From NCBI GenBank assembly GCA_038373885.1, contig JAWZYV010013282.1:1-64000 (forward strand): a DNA stretch of 64,000 nucleotides. The letters are read 5' to 3'. The notes under the pieces were generated by a model. That model saw only the letters and a program-made list of their open reading frames with translations, was not told the origin of the DNA and searched no databases. The position numbers were made by a program, and so were the translations under genes. Position 1 is the stretch's first letter, and each line of letters begins with the position of its first letter. This DNA is from Cheiracanthium punctorium. Its lineage: Eukaryota > Arthropoda > Arachnida > Araneae > Cheiracanthiidae. Below are positions 49,315 through 61,300 of this stretch, one piece after another.

Positions 49315-51824
49315 ATATCGCTATAACATTTCCAATTTTTAAACACAATTACTTTCTAGTTGCGTCATATACCTGCATCTCTGGAAAACATTTTTACGTG
49401 TGATGGATCTGAAGATAAACTAATAGCATTTACGCCAATGAACTGAACGGAAATTATTTATAAATTTTCACTTAAGTGCGCATGCTCGATGTCATATTAG
49501 AAAACTATTCTGTGATCCATACGACTTTTTTTTTTCAAAATAAATCACTGTAAAAATATTTACAACACGTCGTGTCAAGTATTGTTAGCTTTTGGAATTT
49601 TCTCTATTTCGTTAAATATGTAAATAAATTTGCTGTTTCATAATACTGACGTCTCTGTGGAAATGATGGTTTTACGGTTGTTTTTAGATTACATGTGGAT
49701 TTAAGTGGAATTAGAAAAATATGTATATGCTTCTCACAAAATATGTCATCAATTTTAAAAACGATGTTACATATTATTCTCTAATTAAATATTTAAAAAA
49801 AGAAAAATTAAATCGCTTTACCACATATTCTTTCCTGGGTGTATAACTTATCTTATTCCATCATATGTTAAAGCTTTGGATAATAAGTTGATCATTATAA
49901 TCAATCATGTAAATTGTGTTCTCCGAACTTCAGTTTTCATTTCAACATACCTATCTATTCCTTTCTTAGAGACTTATCATAAATTATTTTTCAACTCATA
50001 TAATATTTAAAACAGTACTTAAGCATCATTTAGTTGCTTTTATCAAAATATATCAATTTTACGATTTAAACATTAACAAAACTCACAAGTTTTCGACTCA
50101 AGAAGTTTACGACGGGGCTATAAAAGTTTCTTTTAATAGCTTGAGACCATTTTTAATACATTTTCTCAATATTTCGTAAAGACTAAACGTCGAAAAATTC
50201 AAATATGAGTCCAACTTTGATTCCTCTCGAAAATGAATGCAGGGAACTAGCATTGTGCTCAAGATAGAATTAAAAGCCTTTGGAGAGTTTTGAATGATCT
50301 GGCTAACTGAGTACTATACCATGTTTGTTGGTAAATACTGGTTTTATTGACGTTCAATCCAATAGAATTCATCATTTGTACCAATTCCGGAAATAATTAT
50401 TGAATAAAAACAGCTTCATAACACTACTTCCTACAAAATTTTCAAGTGGTTAATATTTGCTAATAACTTCAAATTACACAATTTTTGAAATTTTTGATCC
50501 TCGGACTTGCTAGTATGGAGTTGCAACATTACAATAAGCACAATTTTACTACCATATTTTTAAAATTTAGTTCGAAATATGATTCTGTTGAATTTCTTAG
50601 AGAAAAAAGAACAAAAGCTTACCTTTTTCCATGACATGATAATTGCAACGTAAAGAAGCCCCGCGGTTATAGATAAATCTTTTAAATCCTTAAATCTAAA
50701 CGTTTGACTATAAACCTTTAAATTTTTGTCTAATCAATTCACAAGAAAGTTATTTTCAGGACGGTCATAAAAATGCACGACAATATTTTTATTTCGATTT
50801 TAATTTCACGAATAACAAATTTCATTTACACAAAATACTCGAAAACATCAATGTAAAATGCTAATTTTTCATTGTTTTATTCATGCATTTTAGAAAATAA
50901 ATATGTTTTTCATATCCCCAAAATGTAGGAAATTTATTTATCAACAGAATTTTTGGAATGTGATGAAAATGGGTGGAAGCTAATTGGTTGAAATAATGCA
51001 GTAAATCTTCAAATTTGTAAGGATTATAGCCTTTAAGCAATCATCTAGCCGGAGTTTTTATTGTACTTAAGACTTTTTATGATTTTTTTTCCATTTGAAT
51101 AAGGCATTCGTCTGTCCTTTTTTTTTCGGAATACCTGGTGAAGTTCTTTTCAGCCAAAGGAACTCGAGGAGTGGTGCGGGCTCTTGTATGTTTCTATAGC
51201 ATGCAGTGATGTGGAGTCATGCATTCACCTGCTGCTCAGACAGTTAGTTGCTAGTGGGATGGTGAGAGGAACGATTTAATTATCCTCCTACTGTTCAGCA
51301 AAACCTTAACCCACTAAGACGGTGCCATCCATGCTTCAGGATAAGTAACGCCCAGTTTCAGTCCGATGTGCTGCATAGCATCTTTTCTACAGTCAAAAAT
51401 ACAGTTATAGTGTGATGTAACCGAATTAAATAATCACTTCGAAACCAACAAACATACACTCAAAATTAAAGAAATATAATACTTCTTTTTGATAATCATA
51501 TTCGAAATTAGCATTGAAGCTATAAAAAATGTACTTCAAATTTAAAATGTTCAACTTATTTTTATACATAAATACAAACAAGCTATGACGAATACTATTT
51601 TTTTTCGAAAATTTAATGTATTTCATCAATTGAGAATGTTAAGAAAAATTATACAAATTTCAGAAAATATAATATTATATATATATATATATATATACAT
51701 AATTAAAAATTATTTAAAAGTATTATATAAAAAATACAGAAAATGCACACGCTACATAGCGCTTATAAAAGTCGCTTAATAAAAACATGTGTTTAATAAT
51801 TTAAAATAAAATAATAGAATGCCC
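49315..51824. other. AT-rich stretch without recognised features
   Basis: No domain-bearing frame. A GC-richer segment at 51160-51360 (containing GGTGCGGGCTCTTG) is not recognised. A (TA)n run lies at 51674-51698. Confidence 0.5.
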
Positions 51825-51909
51825 CCCAAGCCAATCATTGTTATTACAGAAATATTGCACAAAATGCTCATTTGTGCAATATTTCTGCAATAACAATGAC
51901 TGGCCTGGG
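51825..51909. repeat. Near-perfect 39-bp-arm palindrome (hairpin)
   Basis: The left arm 51825-51863 and right arm 51871-51909 are inverted copies, with 36 of 39 pairs matching and a 7-base loop (ATGCTCA). The arms start CCCAAGCCAATC and end TTGCACAAA. All three mismatches are A opposite C. A transcript would form a long miRNA-precursor-like or siRNA-like hairpin. It could also be a tiny fold-back element. Confidence 0.85.
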
Positions 51910-53435
51910 CAAAAGTTCTTTTATTTTATATTAAGTTATATATATACACACACATATATTACATTTCACTACTGCAATTTTAATAAAAGCACACTCATGA
52001 TAAAACCATGCAGGCAAATGCGTCGATTTCTCTGGGTTTAGCATGAAATAAATTGATCTTTCGCTTTCAACGAAACTTCTTGAGATGTACAATTTCAACT
52101 GAAAATAATCCATCAGTTCCATATTTAAATCGATGCTATTAGTTGATATGTAGGCACCAGTATTTAATTAACTTTCACGTCTTTCCTTCGGTCGATACAT
52201 CATTATTCAACCGAACTGGGCAGGTAATCATGAACATCATTGCATATTCTTGAAGTGCCTCCGTGCAAACATGATTCGTTAGAAAAATTATTAACGTGTT
52301 TTCGAAATTTCATAAGAGAAAGGAAATCATTTTTTTTTTTTTCTAGCAGTTTTTCAGATACGCAACCAAATGTAACAAGAATCTAAATTTTAGGATTTGA
52401 TGCAAACAAATTGAGTTTCCACTACTGAGTGGAGTTCGCAAAAGTATTAAAATGTTTGGTAAGTTTAACGTATTTTGAGGTTTTATATGTAAAGCAAAAT
52501 GTGGAACAGTAGCAATGTAGTTAAAAATATCAAAAACAGACCTAGGCTTTTACTCCTTAAATATTGATCATAGACATATATACAATAAATTAAAGTTACG
52601 TAAAAAAGTACAGAATTTTATGGTGTTGATTTAAATTTTTCAGCGATTAAATTTAAATAGATACAAAATTTAAATTTTTACACGGTCCCGTAAAACAAAT
52701 TCCAGCGAACAAAATATGCGGCAGGCGTTAGTTTATTAACCATCTAATGACCACTATAAGAAATTCCCAAGTAAAAAAAAAAAGTTTTTTTCGTTGAAAT
52801 TGTGTTGTTTTAAGCCTACTAACGCAAATATTATAAAAATTGTGAAAAAAGTTTCTTTTTTTTTGTTTTGTTCGTTCAATGGTGTAGCACGATGATTTTA
52901 AAACTCTTCTATACACTGAAAATGAAACATTAAAAAAATATTTGGTATCTAAAGAAAATGACATATTTTCTTAAGATATAAAAGATAATTATAAATATTT
53001 TCTTCGTATTAAATCTCAATAAAATAGTAGAAAAACGAATCATTCGGAAACGCGTTTTCTTTGTTCATTTCATCCATGTTGCTTCTTAAATATTTTTCAT
53101 CCATTAATGCTGGCATCCGTTAACCCAAACTACTACTATTATTAATTAAAGGTACAATTAATGACTTCAAGATTATATTTTGAAACATTTTTCCCGTAAA
53201 AAAATAGCATTTAACGGATGGCAGCATATATGCTACCATGGGCATTAAAAGGTTAATGTACAAATTTTGAGCATTTTATCTTAAAAAGAGACAGAGATAT
53301 GAATGTAAATGTACTCTCACTTAAGTCATTTTTCAATGGCTCTCGATGGAAAAAAAAAATACATTTCAGGGGCCGTCTAAAAATTACTATAGAAAACCAT
53401 GATTGCATGAATACATAGTTTTTCTATTATTCTTA
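51910..53435. other. AT-rich stretch without firm features
   Basis: At 53104-53253 TTAA-bounded inverted words (CATCCGTTAA and TTAACGGATG) hint at a small piggyBac-like MITE, unproven. Otherwise no gene or repeat is supported. Confidence 0.35.
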
Positions 53436-53446
53436 TGCCTCACCAT

Positions 53447-53670
53447 GGCACAGTGGTTATGCCACTGAAAATGGTAGATGGCCGAAGTATGAAGGTTCCG
53501 GGTTCGGGTCCCATCGCGCGGCTGTCGATCTAACGGTCTGGAGCTTTGGTAGGTTTTCTCCAGATGTAACGTGAATACGCGTTGGAACCCCTTAGAAAGT
53601 CCGCCTACGAAGGCACCCCACCGCTTTGGCAGATCGCCCTAGTGTAGCGTTGCCATAATCACACAACCAA
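53447..53670 (+). mobile_element. tRNA-derived SINE (family B)
   Basis: The head is ACCATGGCACAGTGGTTATG (A-box region) and about 45 bases on is GGTTCCGGGTTCGGGTCCC (B box, intact). The body is shared with the copy at 45423: AGGTTTTCTCCAGATGTAAC and ACCCCTTAGAAAGTCC. The tail is AT/CA-rich. The B box here is better preserved than in the other copy. Confidence 0.8.
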
Positions 53671-53938
53671 TCTATTATTCATACTGTATAGTCTCTCACT
53701 AACTTTGCTTAAACATATATTTGATCATTTTTATGATGAAAGTCTAAAGCTTTGTACATCACCTTATTAATGTATGGGGCACTTTTAACAGGGATTTTTA
53801 TTCTTTTTCTTTTACGGTTAATCTATCTAGTTTACCAAAAGAAGTCTATGAAACCCATTAAAGTTCGCAAATATTATACTGACAATCGTTAGGTTGTACC
53901 CTATGATCCCTGGTTGTTGTAAAAATTCAATGCAGACG

Positions 53939-54012
53939 CTACTAGCAATTTTACTCGGGACCTCATCGGCCGGTTACGTGGCCGGCGGTAATCCGAGCAA
54001 AATTGCTAGTAG
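53939..54012. repeat. 74-bp palindrome with GC-rich centre
   Basis: The arms begin CTACTAGCAATTTTACTCGG and, inverted from the right, CTACTAGCAATTTTGCTCGG, continuing into a GGCCGG/CCGGCC centre. The outer 20 bp match with a single change and the inner part is imperfect. It would fold as a strong hairpin. No flanking duplication seen. Confidence 0.8.
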
Positions 54013-54049
54013 GGATATCAATATTGAAGTCTGCAAATCAATAATAAGT

Positions 54050-55923
54050 ATTAAATGGCTGTAGAAAATATGCATACAAAGAATGTGGTGCAGCATCTGT
54101 GAGACTTCACAAGGAACTTAATGTGATTCACCGTGATGAAATATTCCATTCCTTTAATTGTACATATGTTAGTGCTTCTGAAGCAGTGTGGCGAGTCAAC
54201 GAATTTAGCATGCCAGAAAAATCGAGCGCAGTTTAACGATTAGCAGTTCACTTAAAAAAATTATCTCCAAACAATGCATCAATATGGTGAAGAAACTGAA
54301 GCATTTTTATGTGCATGTATTAGAAAAGGTACTTTAATTACAAGGCTTAGCTTTAATAGACAAAAGGAAGAAGACCGCTATTTCAACTCTACAGAGATAC
54401 CACAGTATCATGTATTTGATAAGAATGAAACAATCTGGGAAAGACGGCAGGGAGGAAGGCTCAACAAATTGATAAAATACCAGTTGTGAGTATACAGTTC
54501 AATTAAAAGTAGTATCTGCGGTTGATGCTGTTATAGAAACCGGGAGCAATCAGTTTGGAAGATCTGTAAACTGAAATGGTATAGTGTGTCAGATTTTTCA
54601 GAAGAAATTTAGAATACTAGTACTGATCAAGCATGATCAACAATGCATGATGCTTTCCCAAGCAGCAAGAAATCCACGGCCGCATCTCGACCAACTGTTT
54701 TCATGTGACCCCTATTTCACCCACCCGACATCAGTGCGCGACCTCCGTTGTAGGTTGTGGATGTTCGGTTGCGAAACGGTCCCTGGACTGTTTCCTCCGG
54801 AGCGATTCTGCACGATTTCCCGAGGATTCTCCGAGCGATTCTGCGCACCTCGGACGATATCCCGAGGATTCCCGAGTGATTCTACGCGTCTCCGGACGAT
54901 TTCCCGACAATTTGTTCGCATACCGCGATTCTATCAATTTCCGATAAAATAGATAGTCGCCCGACTTTTTACCGTGCTCTCATGCTGCCTGGGTTTATCG
55001 AGTCTACACAGACATGTATGCCAGGGGATCCCCCGAGTTGCAATCTGCAAGTGGCACTCCATCTCCCCCCCCCTTTTCAATTAGTTTTTTTTGTGTTTTC
55101 TTTCTGTTCCTTATTTCTTCCTTTTCCACTCTTCCATTTTGTTTTTCCTGTGCCTTCTCTTCTGTTATTTCCTTTATGTCCTTGGCAAATTTTATGTATA
55201 ACGGATCATATTAATAGGAGCAAATGGGATAAAAGGCGGAAAGCATATATCTCCAAAATTATCCCTCTCACAGGGAGAAACAAGTCAACTCGAGTCAAGT
55301 CAGCGAATGCCAAGTCAGTTACGAATGCTCTTTCCTATCATTTGTTGATCTGGAAATGTGGAAGATGCACCAGGACTTTGGGATCATAATAATGGTGCAT
55401 TACGTGAAGACTCTTTGTGAGATGATATTCGAATATACTGGATCACGTACGCACTTGCGAAAACTTCTGAAATGCTATGGTGTGAGTCTTTAATCCGTCA
55501 AACTGCTTATAGTATTTTTAAAAGCATCTACTTCACATTTACAATCCTATAATACTTTAGAAGACCAAGCGCTCACCAATATTGATGAACTTAATGTTGG
55601 ACAACATATGTTTCTTCTAACAGTACTGGCTACATTTTAAGACACACAGCAAGATGCAAAATTGTTTCTCTTTAGATGGACCTGAGGGGACAGGGGCAAT
55701 ATTTGTACATTTCACTTTACAGCACACACTTCGTGGGGAATTTTATCTGGTTATCTCTACACCCTCAACTGGAACTGACATCACGCCGTTGAATGGGGGA
55801 ATAACTGGAAATTCAATTTTTAAAAATACCTCTAAATTTCAAAAAGACTTCAACCTCATATTTGAAGCCAAATACGACAGAAGCAGAGATGTTAAGGAAT
55901 GCATAATTAAATATATGGGATGA
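54050..55923 (+). pseudogene. Helitron Rep/helicase relic, interrupted by a MITE
   Basis: Frames on the plus strand carry pieces of a Helitron helicase in order. First comes VIHRDEIFHSFNCTYVSASE and AVWRVNEFSMPEKSSAV, then RLAVHL (54120-54250). Next is the frame from 54274, with RKGTLITRLSF and EIPQYHVFDKNETIWERR. After the MITE come DLEMWKMHQDFGI and, near 55560-55620, a LNVGQHMF phrase. From 55654 onward is LDGPEGTGAIFVHFTL, the Walker A region of the PIF1-like helicase. There the usual GGTGKT is EGTGAI, so the nucleotide-binding lysine is lost. Many stops and frame changes. Helitron termini were not found. Confidence 0.75.
54657..54993. mobile_element. 337-bp MITE (copy 2) inside the Helitron relic
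   Basis: The left CCCAAGCAGCAAGA and inverted right CCCAGGCAGCATGA are terminal inverted repeats. The GC-rich interior repeats CGATTTCCCGAGGATTC-like words three times and shares the stretch to GACAATTTGTTCGCATA with copy 1 at 36857. Frames of 68-122 codons across it on both strands are not genes. Confidence 0.8.
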
Positions 55924-57343
55924 AACGTCAAAGATGCATATTATTTTAATGTTTCAGTTAATTGCACTGCGATATTTTTAATTTCTATAATTATGTAACA
56001 TCTGTACTGTATGTATGTGTAAATTGTTATTTAGAAAAAAAATTGTCGCAGATTTTATATAAGTAGAGTAGGAAAACCATTGTCTTTGCTGATGATAAAA
56101 TTTACTTGATGTATGATGTTCATATGTAGAAATGCTCTTAATGACAGGTATTCAACAATGTATAGAGCATGGTACCGTTTTGCAGTGCACGTTTGTTCAT
56201 TTATACATACAATTTCATTGAATATTGCTAATTGCAACAATAGTATAGGTAATTTTTATAGTATAAAATATATATGTACAATAGTATAAAATTCCCTATA
56301 CTATAATGTTTCTCAAAAATATTCGCAAATATCTCTCACTTGAATGATTTTAACTCAAACGTATTCATGGTAATGTTGGATTTGTTTTTTAAGAACCTAC
56401 CAGACAATTTTACTCCTGCAGCTAAATACAATCTTGTGCAAAAGGAGGTGTTACGTAAATCTATTTTATGTTATTGTAACTCACAAGAAAACAGTCACAT
56501 CCATTCAATCTCCAAATACCTTAACTTTTGAATGCACTGCAACTAATATCATACTTAAACTGAGATGCCTTCCATGCCCATTCATCTTTGTTCTTCGAAA
56601 TATTAAGCAAACAACTTTATTCAATACACACACGCATACATTAAATTTTTATTTTAACCTTTGTTCAGTTGAAATCTTCAGTATCTTAACCTATCAGTTG
56701 AAATCTTCAGAAATTTGCATCAAAACAACTCTTAAACGAAATATCTAGAGATCGAATCGTTTATTCCATTGAAACAATATTTCCGTAACGCATAGGTTCA
56801 ATTCAATGAAACGGATAAGCAAAGGACAAATGAATACATGATTTACATCAGAGTTTTAAGTTTATAGTAAATGTTTTCAGTGATGGATAAGCAAGTATAC
56901 GGCACATTAATTAAAAATGAAAATTAAAACTTTTCCTGTAATACTATATCGACAAAACTGAGAAAACTTTTTATGTCTCTTTGTCAACCTTTCATATTTA
57001 GTTGAAATTGAATTTATTTTACATGAAGCACACAACGATTGTGAAAAAAAAAAATCCATTTTATATCGCTACTGAAAAGTTTAGATTTTAGAAGCTCCAA
57101 ACCATGTGTGGCCAATCTTTTGCATATCACGAGCTATTTTTTCGCCGACGGGTTCAGATGCGCCATACGACTCAACGTTTTTTTTCTTTTTTAATTTCTC
57201 ACAGATTTTTAAAGTAGTAACGTGCAAACATAACTATTAAATTATGCTGAGGAAGGATTCTAGAATTAAATTTTCGTATATTTCGTAGGGAACAGACATG
57301 ATACGATAATTGGCGTGTACAAATGCCTCATTTTGATGTAGTA
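55924..57343. other. AT-rich stretch without recognised features
   Basis: Frames at 56055, 56340 and 56434 lack domains. GTTGAAATCTTCAG is directly repeated near 56667 and 56697. Confidence 0.5.
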
Positions 57344-57495
57344 CTATGAATTATAAGAAATGGAATACATTTTCGGGTTCGAAATTTTTTCTGAAGTCTT
57401 CAATCTATCGAACAATAAAATGAAACAAGTACACAATGAACCCCTTAAAATCATCCATTGCGCCAATTTTGGCGCATACGACACGACTTGCCTAC

Positions 57496-57782
57496 CTTGT
57501 TTCAAGCTGTAAGAAATTTTGCCACTCGTTCTGGACTTTGAAAAAGCCGAGCGAGAAATAGATGGGGTCGGTGCTGGCGCCATCTGTCGCTAAAGGCAAA
57601 AAGGAGAATACGTGTTCGTTGCCCGGGTCATCAAAGTAGGAAGAGCGTGTGGCGGGAGACGGTTTTGGACACGGAAAATCCGGGTGGTAGAATGAGACGT
57701 TTTCCAGCCACTTTAAAAGGTATCCATCTGACCGGCACTTCAACTGCTGGGTATTGTGTTCACGGAAGCGATGTCGTGCCAC
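57496..57782 (-). CDS. Candidate coding exon of unknown gene
   Basis: A minus-strand frame of 96 codons stands out by being much richer in G and C than its surroundings and by balanced codon use. Residues include HNTQQLKCRSDGYLLKWLEN, VSFYHPDFPCPKPS, SSYFDDPGNEHVFSFLPLAT and DPIYFSLGFFKVQNEWQNF. Near its end the frame meets AAG|GTAGGC, a plausible donor at 57496, and the stop beyond it is made from the donor bases. There is no ATG: the frame opens after a TAG, with AG acceptors just upstream (for example AATAG before 57789). I do not recognise the family. It could be a host exon, or a gene of the transposon whose left end lies upstream at 58073. Function unknown. Confidence 0.45.
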
Positions 57783-57849
57783 CTTACTCTATTCTGTAAA
57801 CTGAGTCATATTTCTGCACATTAAAGACTGTATTTCTATATAAATAGGA

Positions 57850-58073
57850 ATGTTAGCACTTACCTTATAAAAAATATGATAAAACCCAGTTTTCTGAAGA
57901 ATTCTAATCAGACACGTAATGCTCCAATCGCTTAAATACCATCATTGGCTCTTCTTGCCTTGGCACAACTAGTTTATGTGTTACCGGGTAGATAGCGCTA
58001 CCTGTTTCTAAGGAAACATGTGTGGATCGTTTTCGCCGCTATGGTCATCTTGAGCCACATTTTCCTTGTCTCG
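57850..58073 (-). mobile_element. Diverged left end of the 48428-type element, inverted
   Basis: The minus strand from 58073 reads CAAGGAAAATGTGGCTCAAG, then blocks shared with 48428-48640: CATGTTTCCTTAGAAACAGG, GGTAACACATAAACTAGTTG and ACTGGGTTTTATCATAT. It ends in TATAAGGTAAGTGC, a good splice donor that the other copy lacks. The far terminal repeat was not found. Confidence 0.6.
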
Positions 58074-59389
58074 TTTTCATTGTTTGAAATTAAGTTTTTC
58101 GATAATTGCAATCCAAATAGTGACGTTTACAATTTTCCATCTTAGAGAAGTTATTTTTTTAAATCAAAGAAATATTTCTGTTGTTTGATAATGAACAAAC
58201 TGACGTGAATAATAATATACCGTCAAAGTTGGAAGCTATTAAACTTCAAGTATGATGTTATTTTTAATATTTAAAAGACTTTCCCTCTCATAAATTTATT
58301 CAGTTTACTGCTATTTATCTTTCATGAATTATTTTGCCCGGAGCAACACGCATAAGTTCACAAAGCTGCAAACAGCGAATTTAAAATCCATTAAGTGGCT
58401 GTTGGCGACACCCCATTAAAATATTTTTGCTGTGCTTTAAACGTTAACGAAACTTTTTGAACGGCTGTTCTTGAAAAGTGCTTTTTACTTTTAATATTAC
58501 AGTATTGCTAGTAATAGCACATAAAAATCCTTAGTTTTAATCTAGGTCTCGTTTCATCTTAGATAAGAAATAGATGTGATTTTATGTTACTTTTTTAAGA
58601 CTATAGTATATGGTCTAAAAAGTATATGTGTAGTAAATTCATAAATTGTTTCACTAGATCATCCATTAGTTTTGACTATTCTGTTAAAAAAATACTTACT
58701 TCTAATTACTTAAAATGGTGAAAGGTATTTTAAATGTATAGACACATTTAACCTTTGGGTGCCAAAACAAAAATTTCTTCTATCTTATTATCTAGCATCT
58801 TAGTTTCTGTTTAGACTGTGAACAAAACTGATCTGTTGGCTATCGAGAACTAGAACTGTTGGCTATCTAAACTAGAACTGTTGGCTATCGAAACACTTCA
58901 GGCAATCAGATAAGGCGAATTTGTCTTGATTTACATAATAATCATCAGGGCACTGTAATCAAACAAATACTCGAAGAATAAAATTTATACAACCATGTAC
59001 TAATTTATAGTAAGTTCCTGATTATACAAAAATGTTTAAAAAAACTAACTTTTATTATCTGTTTTGAAGAATCCTAATTATATGAAGTATGTTTCACAAG
59101 GTGCATTAGAAATAATCTGTTTCATTAAAAGTTCTTAATAATGTATTTTTAGATTACTTTTTTTGTATCTATTTATTCTTGTAGAATTTTCTTCGAAGCA
59201 TATTCTTCTAGTAATCTTATTCAATCAATATAACTCCTTAATCCTAATTTGGATGATACATTGATTTGGATTGTTTTATGTGCGATCCCATGCAGATTAC
59301 ATGGTTGCGAAAGTGGTGAAATTTCGACTTTTCGATTCAGGATGGAAGTTAACCAAAGAGTGTCTATTATTTCAAATGTATTAATGATA
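58074..59389. other. AT-rich stretch without recognised features
   Basis: A short local repeat (GAACTGTTGGCTATC, three times near 58827-58880) is the only structure seen. Confidence 0.5.
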
Positions 59390-60030
59390 TTATGGGGATC
59401 TTATAAATAAGCTATTTAGCCAATTATAATAAAAAACGGGAGGTGTACAATTCAAAGTTACATTACTCTTCAATACAAAAATTTAACATTCTACAAAAAC
59501 TGAGTAAACATTTATAAGTCATTCTTAAAAAAATACAAGAACGTCCCTTGGAAATAATGAGAAAATTTAGACTCACTAATACCATACAGAAAGTGAATAT
59601 TCCCATCTCAAAACTTTACTTAAATCGTTCTTCTGCAAATATTGCTCTCTCGATTCGTTTAAAAAACACGAAGTTCACTGAAAAATAAGCCACTGTAAAA
59701 AAGAGAATAATCCGGGAACGTTCCTTGGAGATATTGGCCAGCTGAGGTGGTTTAGAATTCTAAGGAACGTTACAGGAAAATATCAGTACTGACAAATTTA
59801 TACTGGACACTACAATTCAGTGGAACTTTCCTGAGTTGTTCAGTAAAGCTCCTGGCATTTCCATGTGACGTTCTTTGGGATTCTAGGGCACCTCATTCGT
59901 CCATTAAGGACAGTTCCTAACTTTTTTTTTTTTTACAGTGACGCAGAATTTTGTCAAATTGAACACTTCCGTCAAGTCTAAGTTCAAAATGTTTCTTGAT
60001 TACCACAATTCTTTGATTTCTTGCAAGGAA
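59390..60030 (-). repeat. Degenerate member of the composite satellite family
   Basis: CGGGAGGTGTACAATTCAAAG and TTAACATTCTAC correspond to the 173-bp monomer of 20648-21340. The right end TTGCAAGGAAGTG resembles its hairpin end. The middle (59570-59900) is unrelated and contains two related GGGAACGTTCCTTGGAGATA / GGAACGTTAC phrases. Boundaries uncertain. Confidence 0.4.
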
Positions 60031-60754
60031 GTGAAAAGGTTAAGTGCAGTAAGCAGCTGTTTAGTGTGATAATCGTCTGTGATTATATTCCAAAGCATCC
60101 TAATTTTCCATTTTACTTTTTTTATGATTTCAGGAATTACTTCTTTATGTGCGTAGTCATTTATTAGAAATTTACTTTAAAAACTCCGTTATTTTTAGTT
60201 AGAGCTGTTTATAAAGTATTCTTCGAGCGTGAAAGTGAATGTTTAAAGCATGAGAGAAATGTGTGTCTCGTTATACAGTGAAATTTTGAATATATAAAAC
60301 TTTTTCTTTCTCTCATCATGCCTCTGCAAAGAAGCTTTATGAATATACAATGACTTTCATGATTACCTGCCACTTTTGTTGAAAAATGGCTTATTTCTTG
60401 AGAAAAAAGCTTGAAAATTATTGAAATACTCACGCTTTGTTATATAATAATATAACATCAAAATAACGATAGATTATATATTTTCCACTGAAAATACAAT
60501 TTGTATACTTTTGGAGAAAATAATGTATTCATTTTTTACTGATTAATGACATATTTGATGTACTAGAAAAAATATACATTCATTAAAGCCTCTTTATTCT
60601 AAATAAATATTTTTTAAAGATAAAATGCGAGGTTATATGTAACTATAGATTTTTAGAATCATATCACGTATTCACTATAAGAAACTTCACATTTTATATG
60701 GCCGTTAAATTAAGGGATTTTTGTAATATTTTTTATTAATTTGTACAAATGATA
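60031..60754. other. AT-rich stretch without recognised features
   Basis: No supported gene or repeat. The 74-codon minus frame at 60209 has no domain. Confidence 0.5.
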
Positions 60755-61300
60755 CGAAGTATTGTAATCGGGAAACGTATAGGTATTGAGATTCTGTTAG
60801 AAAAATTGATTCTGTCCATTTCTAAATTTACTATGACGAGTTTCTGCGTTGCATATAACTGTCCGTATGTGTGTATGAAACTATGTATGTGTATGTATGT
60901 ATGTATGTATGTATGTATGTCTGCATGAACAGTCTATTTTGACCTGCCACAAATCCATTGAGACTGGCTTTTTTGTGCCGCCTGAAGGTATACATAGGAA
61001 CGTATGTATGGACGTATGTAACTCATATACGATTAGCCGTGGAATTTTGAAACTTTAAATTTCTGCTGAAACATGTACTTGTATGGTAATTGCAATCGAG
61101 TGAGAATTTTATTTACAGAGTGACTGAAAATAATTTCAGCATATTAAAGTCTATAGATTTTTATTTTCGATCATGTCTAAATTTCGCCAACTGTCCCCAA
61201 GCTTGGAAAGTTTAGGTAAAATATCACCAAATCTGTCTCCAAAGATAAATTTTTGGATTAAATCCAAGCTCGCGATATCTCTTATATTTGGCGAGGATTC
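60755..61300 (+). repeat. Composite satellite-family copy with (TATG)n
   Basis: The order head segment, TATG microsatellite (60889-60921), single degenerate 173-bp-type unit (about 61020-61160) and CGCCAA-type unit (61180-61300) repeats the plan of 19620-21575 in the opposite orientation. The 69-codon frame at 61173 lies in the last unit and is spurious. Confidence 0.5.

Noticed and set aside
51845..51890. Resemblance of the hairpin arm to miR-92-type TATTGCAC seed
   Set aside because: Only about eight bases agree and the rest of the arm differs, so no known miRNA is called.
54584..55389. Several overlapping frames up to 135 codons
   Set aside because: They arise from the GC-rich MITE and adjacent pyrimidine-rich sequence. 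Two frames on each strand overlap, which is typical of reiterated GC-rich DNA.
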